Shown here one piece after another: positions 56,187 to 64,000 of a stretch of DNA of 64,000 nt. Numbering within the stretch: the first letter of the stretch is position 1; each line of letters opens with the position of its first letter. Both the position numbers and the translations under genes were made by a program. Under the pieces are notes generated by a model, which ran no database searches, was not told where the DNA came from, and saw only the letters and a list, made by a program, of their open reading frames with translations. The DNA lies in contig NZ_LHVO01000030.1 of the NCBI RefSeq assembly GCF_001269925.1, positions 1 to 64,000 on the forward strand, given 5' to 3'. This stretch comes from Pseudomonas sp. MIACH (GTDB taxonomy: Bacteria; Pseudomonadota; Gammaproteobacteria; Pseudomonadales; Pseudomonadaceae).

Positions 56187-57646
56187 TGAATACCCTCAAC
56201 GGATTAATTCCCTGCATCGTTTCCGGTGGTTCGGGCACCCGACTGTGGCCGGTGTCGCGGCAGAACATGCCCAAGCCCTTCATGCGCATGCGCGATGGCC
56301 AGAGCCTGCTGCAAAAAACCTTTCAGCGCGCCGCCAAACTGCCCGGCGTGGAAAGCGTGTTGACGGTGACCAACCGCGATCTGCTGTTCCGTACCCTGGA
56401 TGACTACCGCGTGGTCAACAAGGCCCATCTGCCCCTGGACCTGCTGCTGGAGCCATTCGGCCGCAACACTGCAGCGGCCATTGCCGTGGCGGCCCTGCAT
56501 GTGCAGGAGCACTTCGGCGGCGACGCGCAGTTGCTGGTGATGCCCGCCGACCATCTGATCCTCAATGAAGTCGCGTTCGCCGAGGCCGTGACCCAGGCCC
56601 GTGACCTGGCCGAAGCAGGCTACCTGGTGACCTTCGGCATCCAGCCCGACCACCCGGAAACCGGCTTTGGCTATATCGAACAAGGCGAGCCGCTGAGCCA
56701 CGGCTACCGAGTCAAACGCTTCGTCGAGAAACCCGACCTGGCCACCGCCCAGGCCTACCTGGACGGTGGCAAGCACCTGTGGAACGCCGGCATGTTCTGC
56801 TTCAAGGCCAGCACCCTGGTGGACGAACTGGCCACCCATGCCCCCGCCGTGCTGGAGGCCGCCCGCGCCGCGCTGGAACACAGCCAGAGCCTGCAAAACA
56901 AAACCTCGCGCCAACGTGAACTGGATGCGGATGCGTTCGGCAGCGCACCGGATATTTCCATCGACGTGGCCTTGATGGAAAAGTCCCAGCAAGTCGCCGT
57001 AGTGCCCTGTGACATTGGCTGGAGCGACATCGGTTCCTGGGAAGCGCTGCGCCAGCTCACCCCCAGCGATGCCCATGGCAACCAGGTCAATGGCGAAGCG
57101 ATTTTGCATGACGTGCACAACTGCTACATCGACTCGCCCAAGCGCGTGTTGGGCGCCGTGGGGGTGCGCGACCTGATCATCGTCGACACCCCCGACGCAC
57201 TGCTGATTGCCGACGCCCACCGCAGCCAGGACGTGCGCTACATCGTCGCCGAGCTCAAGCGTCAGAACCATCCGGCGTACAGCCTGCACCGCACCGTCAC
57301 CCGGCCGTGGGGCACCTATACCGTGCTGGAGGAAAGCAGCCGCTTCAAGATCAAGCGCATCGTGGTCAAGCCCCAGGCCTCGCTGTCGCTGCAGATGCAT
57401 CACCACCGCAGCGAACACTGGGTGGTGGTCAGCGGCGCGGCGCAGATCACCAACGGCGAGCGCGAGTTCCTGATCAACGCCAACGAGTCCACCTACATTC
57501 CGGCCGGGCACAAACACCGGCTGACCAACCCCGGCATCATCGATCTGGTGATGATCGAGGTGCAGAGCGGCGAGTACCTGGGCGAAGACGACATCGTGCG
57601 CTTCGACGACATCTACGGCCGCGCGCCTGCCGAAGTGAAAAAATGA
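56183..57646 (+). CDS. pslB: mannose-1-phosphate guanylyltransferase/mannose-6-phosphate isomerase
   Basis: Bifunctional type II PMI/GMP that makes GDP-mannose, a Psl precursor, in the cytosol. The 487 residues (488 in P. aeruginosa PslB) show the nucleotidyltransferase motif CIVSGGSGTRLWPVSRQ, FVEKPDLATAQAYL and, in the C-terminal cupin isomerase domain, RPWGTYTVLEES and QASLSLQMHHHRSEHWVVVSG. The gene overlaps pslA by 4 bases. It is a paralogue of algA and wbpW, but context assigns it to psl. Confidence 0.95.
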   Translation: MMNTLNGLIPCIVSGGSGTRLWPVSRQNMPKPFMRMRDGQSLLQKTFQRAAKLPGVESVLTVTNRDLLFRTLDDYRVVNKAHLPLDLLLEPFGRNTAAAIAVAALHVQEHFGGDAQLLVMPADHLILNEVAFAEAVTQARDLAEAGYLVTFGIQPDHPETGFGYIEQGEPLSHGYRVKRFVEKPDLATAQAYLDGGKHLWNAGMFCFKASTLVDELATHAPAVLEAARAALEHSQSLQNKTSRQRELDADAFGSAPDISIDVALMEKSQQVAVVPCDIGWSDIGSWEALRQLTPSDAHGNQVNGEAILHDVHNCYIDSPKRVLGAVGVRDLIIVDTPDALLIADAHRSQDVRYIVAELKRQNHPAYSLHRTVTRPWGTYTVLEESSRFKIKRIVVKPQASLSLQMHHHRSEHWVVVSGAAQITNGEREFLINANESTYIPAGHKHRLTNPGIIDLVMIEVQSGEYLGEDDIVRFDDIYGRAPAEVKK

Positions 57647-57647
57647 T

Positions 57648-58559
57648 ATGCGCACTTCACTGATCATCCCCACCCGCAACGCCTCCAGCCATCTGGCACG
57701 CCTGCTGCCGGCGCTGAAGATGCAAACCCTGCAACCTGACGAGACGCTGGTGGTCGACAGCGCTTCCAGCGATGACACCGTGGCGCGCTTTCGCGAGTTC
57801 GGCGCGCGGGTCGAAGTGATCGACGCCCGTGACTTCAATCACGGCGGCACCCGCCGCTGGGCCAGTGAGCAGGTGGGTGGCGAGGCGCTGATCGTCATGA
57901 CCCAGGACGCCATCCCGGCGACGCCCGAGACCTTCGCCAACCTGCTCGACGAATTGCAGCAGGACCCGCTCAACGGCGTGGCCTATGGACGGCAATTGCC
58001 CCACCCCGATGCCGGCGTGTTGGGCGCGCAGTCGCGGCACTTCAATTACCCGGAACACAGCCGCAGCAAAAGCCTGGCCGACGCGCCCACGCTGGGGATC
58101 AAGACCTGTTTCAGCTCGGACTCGTTTTCGGTCTACCGGCGCAGCGTGCTGCAGGCGGTGGGTGGTTTCCCCGCCGACGTGATTGGCAGCGAAGACGCCT
58201 ACGTCGCCGCACGCATGCTGCTGGAAGGCTACAAGGTGCGCTACGCCGCCACCGCGCTGGTGCATCACTCCCACGATTACAAACTCATGGACGAGTTTCA
58301 CCGCTACTTCGATATCGGCGTGTTCTACGGCCGCGAGCCGTGGATCAAGCAGGCCTTTGGCGACGCGGGTGGCGAGGGCAAACGCTATGTGCTGGCCGAA
58401 CTCGCGGCCTTGCGCAAAGCCGGCGCCTTGCACCGCGTGCCCGAGGTGCTGGTGCGCAGTGCGTTCAAATTGCTGGGTTATCGCCTGGGCCATCTTGAAC
58501 GTCGCCTGCCCCTCGCCCTCAAGCGACGCATCAGCATGTTTCCCGGTTATTGGAGGTGA
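57648..58559 (+). CDS. pslC: family 2 glycosyltransferase of Psl synthesis
   Basis: A 303-residue GT2-type (GT-A fold) glycosyltransferase, the same length as P. aeruginosa PslC. The N-terminal nucleotide-sugar region is SLIIPTRNASSHLARLLPAL, and the GSEDAYVAARMLLEGYKVRY segment supplies the catalytic-base-type acidic residue. It adds one sugar (probably mannose or rhamnose) to the lipid-linked repeat unit on the cytosolic face. It starts 1 base after the pslB stop. Confidence 0.92.
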   Translation: MRTSLIIPTRNASSHLARLLPALKMQTLQPDETLVVDSASSDDTVARFREFGARVEVIDARDFNHGGTRRWASEQVGGEALIVMTQDAIPATPETFANLLDELQQDPLNGVAYGRQLPHPDAGVLGAQSRHFNYPEHSRSKSLADAPTLGIKTCFSSDSFSVYRRSVLQAVGGFPADVIGSEDAYVAARMLLEGYKVRYAATALVHHSHDYKLMDEFHRYFDIGVFYGREPWIKQAFGDAGGEGKRYVLAELAALRKAGALHRVPEVLVRSAFKLLGYRLGHLERRLPLALKRRISMFPGYWR

Positions 58560-58564
58560 GCATC

Positions 58565-59365
58565 ATGACCCACAGGAAGTCCCCCTTGATGAAACGAAGC
58601 ATGCTCGTCCTGGCCATGATGGCCCTGGCCGCCTGCAATACCCCGGCGCGCATCGTGCCGCCGGACAGCCAGACAGTGGAGGAAGGCAAGCGCGCCCTCG
58701 ACCAACTGGCCCAGTTGCCACCGGCGGTGGAACGCATCCGTGTCGGCGACCAACTGCGCATCGTCCGGGATGCCGGCGAGATGCCGACGCTGTCGGCGTT
58801 CAACGTCAGCACCATCTACGAGTTGACGCTGTACACCGTGCAGACCGACGGCAAGATCAACTACCCGTTCCTGGGGCCGATCCAGGTTGCCGGGCGCCAA
58901 CCATCGGAGCTGGCCAACCAACTGACCCACGAGCTTGCGCAGACCTACCGAGAGCCCCGGGTCACGGTGAACATCAACCAGGCGCCGGGTAACTCGGTGA
59001 TCGTCGGCGGCGCGGTGAATAACCCGACGGCGGTGCAGATCGCCACGGCCAATACCCTGGAACAGGCGATTCTCGGTGCCGGCGGAGTCAGTCCGGCGGG
59101 CAACGCGAGCATGGTCGCGCTGCTGCGCGAAGATGCCCAGGGCGCCTACCGCGCCTACTTCCTGGACTTCAGCCAGCTCCTCAAGACCGGCGCCAACGGA
59201 CGCAAACCGGTGCACCTGCAACGCGGCGACGTGGTGTTCGTGCCCAAGTCCAATGTGGGCGAGCGCATCCAAGGCGTGGATACCTACATGAACCAACTGA
59301 TTCCGTTCACCAAGTCCATTGGGGTCGGCTACAACTACACCCGAACCAGCGGCGGCAATAACTAA
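58565..59365 (+). CDS. pslD: polysaccharide export outer-membrane lipoprotein
   Basis: Wza-like export protein of 266 residues (258 if translation begins at the in-frame ATG 58589; P. aeruginosa PslD has 256). The lipoprotein signal ends in the lipobox LAAC, after SMLVLAMMALAAC. The export domain (VERIRVGDQLRIVRDAGEMP; DGKINYPFLGPIQVAGRQPS) and SLBB-like part (GNSVIVGGAVNNPTAVQI) follow. GGAGG lies 8 bases before the ATG at 58565, which overlaps no pslC codon. Confidence 0.93.
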   Translation: MTHRKSPLMKRSMLVLAMMALAACNTPARIVPPDSQTVEEGKRALDQLAQLPPAVERIRVGDQLRIVRDAGEMPTLSAFNVSTIYELTLYTVQTDGKINYPFLGPIQVAGRQPSELANQLTHELAQTYREPRVTVNINQAPGNSVIVGGAVNNPTAVQIATANTLEQAILGAGGVSPAGNASMVALLREDAQGAYRAYFLDFSQLLKTGANGRKPVHLQRGDVVFVPKSNVGERIQGVDTYMNQLIPFTKSIGVGYNYTRTSGGNN

Positions 59366-59378
59366 AGGAGCGACATCC

Positions 59379-61370
59379 ATGATCGAGATCCGTTCTTTTC
59401 GTGATCTGCTACGCCTGTTCTTCATCTTCCGCCACGAGTTCAGACTGGCCGCCATTGCGGCGCTGGTGATCATCCTGCTGGGGGCGTTTTTGCTGCCGGC
59501 CAAGTACGAATCCACCGCGCGCCTGCTGGTCAAGCCCGGACGTGATTCGACCTTGCCTATCGAGATCAGCAACCGCCAGGCGCTGGTGATGCCCAGCACC
59601 CAGCGCGACCCGATTGTCGACGAAGAGCGCTTGCTGACCGGTCGCCCGATTGTGCGCGCGGTGGCCGAGCACTACCTGGAAGTGATCAATAACGCGCCGC
59701 CGCCCCAGGGCTTTGTCAAAACCGCCAAGCATTACGTCAAGGAAGGCGTGGGCGCGATATTCGATGGCCTGCGGGTGGTCCTGGAAACCGTCGGCGTGGT
59801 GGAAAAAACCACGCCGGTGGAACGCCTGGCCGCCAGCCTGGAAAAAAACTTTGAGGTGAGCCACGCCGCCGGTTCCACGGTGATGGACATCAGCTTTACG
59901 TGGGGCGACCCGGAGATTGCCCAGGCGGTGGTCAAGGATTGGGTTGAAACCTATATCAACGAACGCACTCAAGCTCTGGGGCGCAAAAGCCTGTACGCCT
60001 TCTATGAAGGGCAGGTCTCCACCAGTGCCACCGAGATCAAGGGCTTAAAGGAACAGATCCTCACGCACCTGAACCAGATCGGCGCGGCGAGCATCACTGA
60101 TCGCCTGGAAGACTTGTCCGAGCGCATCAACGTGCTGCGCGGCGAAACGTTCAACACCACGCGCCTGATCGCTTCCTCCGACAGCGCCATCCAGAGCACT
60201 CGCACCCAGCTCAAGAGCCAGCCCAAGGAAGTCACCACGGTGCGCCAGATCGCACTCAACCCGCAGCAGCAGGACCTGCGGCGCCTGCTGAACCAGAAGC
60301 TGCTGGAAAAGGCCGACATGATGCGCACCTACACGGATAACGCGCCGCCGGTCAAAGCCCTGGATGCATCGATCCGCGCAATGCAGGCGCACGTCGCGAG
60401 CGAAAGCAACACTGTGCAAAGTTCGGAAAACCGTGCCCCCAACACTCTGGAGATCCACTTGCAGCGGGTGCTGCTGGATGAGTCGAGCAACAACCTGGCG
60501 CTGCGTACCCAACTGACTCAACAGCAAAAGCAACTGGCCAACCTGGAAGACCAACGCAAGCAAGCGCTGGAGATTGAACCGGAACTGACCCGCCTGGCCC
60601 GCGAGCTGGGCACTGCCGAACGCAACTACGCGCTGTACGTGGACAGCCTGGAAAAATCGCGCATCGATCGGGAGCTGGACAGCAGCCAGATCAGCAATAT
60701 CGCGGTGATCGAAGAGGCCACCCTGAACCCCGGCCGGATCTTTCCGAAAACCCTGGTGATGCTGGTGCTGGCGATCCCGTTTGCGATCGTCGTCGGCCTG
60801 CTGGTGATCTACCTGTGCTACCTGCTCGACCAGCGCATCCACGATGGTGGCCTGGTGGAACGCAAGTTCGGCCTGCCGCTGTGGACCACCCTGCCGGAGC
60901 TGGACACCAGCACCGCCCAGAGCACCAATGCGTTCAATGCGAGCATCTATCGCCTGTACGGTTTGCTGCAGTTGGACCGCATCGCCGAACAGGGCCTGAC
61001 CCTTGGCCTGACTTCGGCGCGCCATGGAGAGGGCGTGACCTTTGTGGTGGAACAACTGCGCCAGTTGTTGCAGGAAAACGGCATCAGCGTGCGCGTCGGC
61101 GGGGTTGCACCTGCGGCGCCGGGTGAAGTGGTGTTGCTGGACGCATCGGCACTGCTGGATAACCGCGATGCGTTTATCAACCTGCGTCGTGCCGACCTGA
61201 TTGCGCTGGTGGTGGAGGCACAGAAGAGCACGGTGCCGGTGGTCGAGCACGCGCTGTCGATCCTCAACACCGCGTTCGGCAAGGTGGACGGCATCATCAT
61301 GAACCGGCGTAAATTCGAAGTGCCGGCCAAGGTGCTTAAAACCATCGCCAAGTACCGGGGGGCGTTCTGA
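59379..61370 (+). CDS. pslE: Wzz/tyrosine-autokinase-like chain-length protein
   Basis: A 663-residue inner-membrane co-polymerase (662 in P. aeruginosa PslE) thought to control chain length and couple to PslD. TM1 is about residues 20-42, a long periplasmic Wzz region with coiled coils (LTQQQKQLANLEDQRKQALE) follows, then TM2 (TLVMLVLAIPFAIVVGLLVIY, about 465-485) and a cytoplasmic kinase-like domain. In that domain the P-loop reads TSARHGEGVTFVV: the Walker lysine is missing and there is no Tyr-rich tail, so it is probably not an active kinase. AAAGGAG sits 8 bases before the ATG at 59379. Confidence 0.93.
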   Translation: MIEIRSFRDLLRLFFIFRHEFRLAAIAALVIILLGAFLLPAKYESTARLLVKPGRDSTLPIEISNRQALVMPSTQRDPIVDEERLLTGRPIVRAVAEHYLEVINNAPPPQGFVKTAKHYVKEGVGAIFDGLRVVLETVGVVEKTTPVERLAASLEKNFEVSHAAGSTVMDISFTWGDPEIAQAVVKDWVETYINERTQALGRKSLYAFYEGQVSTSATEIKGLKEQILTHLNQIGAASITDRLEDLSERINVLRGETFNTTRLIASSDSAIQSTRTQLKSQPKEVTTVRQIALNPQQQDLRRLLNQKLLEKADMMRTYTDNAPPVKALDASIRAMQAHVASESNTVQSSENRAPNTLEIHLQRVLLDESSNNLALRTQLTQQQKQLANLEDQRKQALEIEPELTRLARELGTAERNYALYVDSLEKSRIDRELDSSQISNIAVIEEATLNPGRIFPKTLVMLVLAIPFAIVVGLLVIYLCYLLDQRIHDGGLVERKFGLPLWTTLPELDTSTAQSTNAFNASIYRLYGLLQLDRIAEQGLTLGLTSARHGEGVTFVVEQLRQLLQENGISVRVGGVAPAAPGEVVLLDASALLDNRDAFINLRRADLIALVVEAQKSTVPVVEHALSILNTAFGKVDGIIMNRRKFEVPAKVLKTIAKYRGAF

Positions 61371-62560
61371 TGCGTGTCGCCCTGCTCGCCCCGTTGCCGC
61401 CGGAAAAAAATGGTATCGCCGACTACGCGAACCATTTCCGCACGGCGCTGGAACAGCTGGAGGTAACGGTGCTGACGCCGTTGGCCGGTGTGGCGGGCAA
61501 TAGCGAGGCGATCAAGCAGGCCATCGCGGGGTTCGACTGGCACAGCGTGGACCTGGTCCACGCCGAGCTGGGGGGCGGACGGCTGGGGGAGTTTCTGGCC
61601 CTGCGCGAGTTACGCAAGGCCTACCCGGCACTGCCCCTGACCGCCACGGTGCATGATCCGGAACGCATCGTGTGGCGGCGCGAGCGGTTGCCATTCCCGT
61701 TGAACCTGCTGGAGCGCTTGCCCAGCCCGATGCCACAGGCGGCGGTGGTGTTGGCTGACCCGCTGACCTTGCGTGAAGAGCGCCGGGTCGCCGCCGGGTT
61801 GACCCGTTTGATCACCCTCACCCGCCTGGGCGCCGATTGCCTGCGCCAACGCATGCAACTGTCGGCGGGTAAAGTGGCGGTGATCAACCATGCCAACCTG
61901 GCAATTCCATCGGTGCCGTTACCGCCCCTGGAGACCCTGCGCCTGCTGTACTTCGGGTTTATCTACCGGGGCAAAGGCATCGAAGACCTGTTGCAGGCCC
62001 TCGCAACCGTGTTCAAGCAGGCGCCCGAATGGCGTGACCGTGTGCGCCTGACCCTGGCCGGTGGTACGGCCGCGGAAATGGCGTTTGGCGCGGGCAGCAA
62101 CTACCTGGAGCAGTTGAACAGCCAGATCGCCGAGCTCGGCCTGGCGGATGCCATCGACTGGCGGCTGAACCTGCCGGCCGATGAGATTGCCCAGACCATC
62201 CAGGCCCACCATGTGATGGTGCTGCCCTACCGCGAATCGAAGAAACTCGGCCTGCTCGGGCGCCAACGCGGCACCAGTGGTGCGCTGTCCTGGGCTGCCG
62301 CCTGCGGACGCGGGGCAATTACCTCCGACGCCCGCGCCTTTGCCGAGGAAGTTGCCAGCGGTAACGGTGCCATCTACCCCGAGGGTGATGTGGAGGCCCT
62401 CAGCGAACAACTGCTGCGCCTGGCGCGCACGCCGCTGCTGGCCCGGGACTGGGCCGAACGCGCCGGCGAAATCGGCCGCGAGCGCTTGTGGCCGTTGACT
62501 GCGCAGAAGTTCAAGGGGTTGTTTGAGCAAGCCATCGAGGACAGCCGCCATGGCGCGTAA
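61370..62560 (+). CDS. pslF: family 4 glycosyltransferase of Psl synthesis
   Basis: A 396-residue GT-B fold glycosyltransferase (395 in P. aeruginosa PslF). The acceptor-side start is RVALLAPLPPEKNGIADYAN, and the donor-side features are LRLLYFGFIYRGKGIEDLLQAL and VLPYRESKKLGLLGRQRGTSGAL, with Glu/Arg residues in the GT4 pattern. It adds a sugar to the lipid-linked intermediate. Its ATG shares one base with the pslE stop (TGATG). Confidence 0.93.
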   Translation: MRVALLAPLPPEKNGIADYANHFRTALEQLEVTVLTPLAGVAGNSEAIKQAIAGFDWHSVDLVHAELGGGRLGEFLALRELRKAYPALPLTATVHDPERIVWRRERLPFPLNLLERLPSPMPQAAVVLADPLTLREERRVAAGLTRLITLTRLGADCLRQRMQLSAGKVAVINHANLAIPSVPLPPLETLRLLYFGFIYRGKGIEDLLQALATVFKQAPEWRDRVRLTLAGGTAAEMAFGAGSNYLEQLNSQIAELGLADAIDWRLNLPADEIAQTIQAHHVMVLPYRESKKLGLLGRQRGTSGALSWAAACGRGAITSDARAFAEEVASGNGAIYPEGDVEALSEQLLRLARTPLLARDWAERAGEIGRERLWPLTAQKFKGLFEQAIEDSRHGA

Positions 62561-63878
62561 ACGCACCTACTTCGCCACCTTGATCGTGGTCGCTGCCCTG
62601 GGCCTGACGGCGTTTCTGTGGGGACGCCAGGCCGATGCCGAAAGCCATGTGCTCAAGGGCAACAAAACTGTGGTGTGGAAAGACTTCCTGGGGGTGAACG
62701 CACAGTTCCTGTGGTTCAGCCCCGAGCGTTACCAGAAACAGATCGACCGTCTCAAGGCGTTGGGGCTGGAGTGGGTGCGCCTGGACCTGCATTGGGATCA
62801 GTTGGAGCCGGTCCAAGGGCAGTACCAGGTTGCGACGCTGGATCAGTTGGTGGGCAAACTGCAGGACAACCAGCTCAAGTCAGTGTTCTACCTGGTGGGG
62901 TCGGCGCCGTTCGCCACCTCCGCACCGGTGGGTGCGCCCTACCAGGACCAGTACCCGCCGAAAGACCCGAACGTGTTCGCCAACCGCATGGCCTTGCTCG
63001 CCCAGCGCTACCCCAGCGTCGACGCCTGGCAGGTGTGGAACGAACCGAACCTGCTGGGCTTCTGGCGCCCGGTGGCCGACCCGGCCGGCTATGCTGCGCT
63101 GCTGACCAGCACTGCCGCCGCGTTGCGCGCCATGAGCCCGAGCAAACCGGTGGTGGCCGCCGGCATGGCGTTCTTCAGTGAAATGCCCAACGGCCAGACC
63201 ATGTTCAACGCCCTCGGCGCGCTGGGCGTGGCCAGCCTGAATACGATCATTTCCTACCACCCCTACACCCAATTGCCCGAAGGTAACGACCCGGCCAACC
63301 TGGACTTTATCGCCAAGACCACTGCGCTCAACCAGGCCCTGCGCAACGGTGGCGTGCAGACCCTGTGGAGCACCGAGTGGGGCTGGTCGACCTACACCGG
63401 GCCTAAAGACGCCCAGGACATCATCACCCCACAGGCCCAGGCCGATTATGTGGTGCGCCGCCTGGCGCTGATGAGTGCGCTGGATTACGACAAGATCTTC
63501 CTGTTTACCCTCAGCGACCTCGACCAGCGCGCCAGTGTGCGGGACCAGTCTTACGGTTTGCTCGACATCGACGCCAACCCCAAGCCGGTCTACACCGCGC
63601 TGAAAAACTTCCTCGACGTCAGCGGCCCGACGCTCACCCCCGCCGACCCGCCCAGCGCCGACCAGTTGCCAGACGGCCTGTTCAGCATCGGCTGGACCCG
63701 CGCCGACGGACGCAAGCTATGGTTCTTCTGGTCGGCCGAGGGCGGCAGCGCCCACTTGCCCAACCTGGCCAGCGCCACCCTGTACGACCCGCTACGTAGC
63801 ACACAAACTCCGGTCAGCGGCACCAACGGCCTGACCGTGCCGGTCAAAACGAACTTGCAAATCCTGTTATGGGAGTGA
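62550..63878 (+). CDS. pslG: PslG glycoside hydrolase
   Basis: Family 39 endoglycosidase acting on Psl, needed for balanced polymer production and able to release Psl fragments. The 442 residues equal P. aeruginosa PslG in length. A single N-terminal membrane anchor (FATLIVVAALGLTAFLWG, about 8-25) places the enzyme in the periplasm on the inner membrane. Catalytic acid Glu165 (VWNEPNLLGFW) and nucleophile Glu276 (LWSTEWGWST) fall at exactly the known positions. The ATG at 62550 lies 11 bases inside pslF with GAGGA upstream. Confidence 0.95.
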   Translation: MARKRTYFATLIVVAALGLTAFLWGRQADAESHVLKGNKTVVWKDFLGVNAQFLWFSPERYQKQIDRLKALGLEWVRLDLHWDQLEPVQGQYQVATLDQLVGKLQDNQLKSVFYLVGSAPFATSAPVGAPYQDQYPPKDPNVFANRMALLAQRYPSVDAWQVWNEPNLLGFWRPVADPAGYAALLTSTAAALRAMSPSKPVVAAGMAFFSEMPNGQTMFNALGALGVASLNTIISYHPYTQLPEGNDPANLDFIAKTTALNQALRNGGVQTLWSTEWGWSTYTGPKDAQDIITPQAQADYVVRRLALMSALDYDKIFLFTLSDLDQRASVRDQSYGLLDIDANPKPVYTALKNFLDVSGPTLTPADPPSADQLPDGLFSIGWTRADGRKLWFFWSAEGGSAHLPNLASATLYDPLRSTQTPVSGTNGLTVPVKTNLQILLWE

Positions 63879-63886
63879 GGCCCGCC

Positions 63887-64000
63887 ATGCGTATTTTATG
63901 GATCCTGCCCTACTCGCCCTGGCCCGCGACCAGCGGCGGCAAGACGCGCCAGTTCCACCTGCTGCGCAGCCTGGCGGCGCGGGGGCATCGGATCACCTTG
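63887..64000 (+). CDS. pslH: PslH glycosyltransferase, N-terminal fragment
   Basis: The first 38 codons of a GT4-type glycosyltransferase, cut by the window end. It reads MRILWILPYSPWPATSGGKT then RQFHLLRSLAARGHRITL, the start of a GT-B N-terminal domain. GTGAGG lies 6 bases before the ATG. Position after pslG and the sequence fit PslH. Confidence 0.88.
   Translation, partial: MRILWILPYSPWPATSGGKTRQFHLLRSLAARGHRITL

Noticed and set aside
56183..57646. Alginate gene algA
   Set aside because: Same enzyme family, but it overlaps pslA and precedes pslC, so it is pslB.

Overview
The window looks like chromosome of a fluorescent pseudomonad (Pseudomonas fluorescens group). It is GC-rich and densely coded. 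It carries short palindromic REP-type repeats built on GTGGGAGGGGGCTTGCTCCC or GAGCAAGCTTGCTC cores, and it holds many pseudomonad-typical genes: codBA, isonitrile hydratase, a FecI/FecR/TonB-receptor unit and a psl exopolysaccharide operon. Genus is inferred from gene content and repeats; no rRNA or tRNA gene was seen.

Layout. 0-16 kb is housekeeping and small-molecule metabolism: a cysteine-type (zinc) hemB, PhzF and GST, a phosphatase-like protein, a YraQ-type permease, selD-selU, TerC, a LysR regulator, an MFS exporter, sstT, DUF1993, a YceH-type protein, an AroE-like dehydrogenase and several small proteins. 16-26 kb holds trhP, two chemoreceptors flanking an NhaC-like antiporter (one receptor broken by an in-frame amber codon), and a tightly overlapped PepSY-PepSY-response regulator-histidine kinase operon. 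26-33 kb holds a patatin-like lipase, queD, codB-codA, a DapF-fold protein lacking both catalytic cysteines, and a YbjJ-like MFS carrier.

33-44 kb is the accessory part and the most interesting. Three minus-strand genes (33.1-35.7 kb) look like secreted or effector-type proteins, with modules recalling HrpF/NolX translocon proteins and, in one, an 11-residue proline-rich repeat. Upstream of them on the same strand is a compact eight-gene operon (35.9-43.8 kb): HAD phosphatase-transaldolase fusion, PAPS-type sulfotransferase, SDR, saccharopine-dehydrogenase-like oxidoreductase, glycine-N-methyltransferase-like enzyme, MFS exporter, APS kinase and CGNR zinc-finger regulator. It has no NRPS, PKS or PEP mutase. 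I read it as an uncharacterised pathway for a small sulfated, possibly N-methylated, sugar- or polyol-derived metabolite that is exported.

44-54 kb: an SDR-GH15 glucan hydrolase pair, an alpha/beta hydrolase, a GlxA-type regulator divergent from isonitrile hydratase, a LysE exporter, and an iron cell-surface signalling unit (sigma factor, FecR-like anti-sigma factor, TonB receptor with STN domain) with Fur-box-like sites. 54.7-64 kb: pslA to pslG in P. aeruginosa order, with pslH cut by the window end. These genes would make, polymerise, export and trim a mannose/glucose-containing biofilm polysaccharide.
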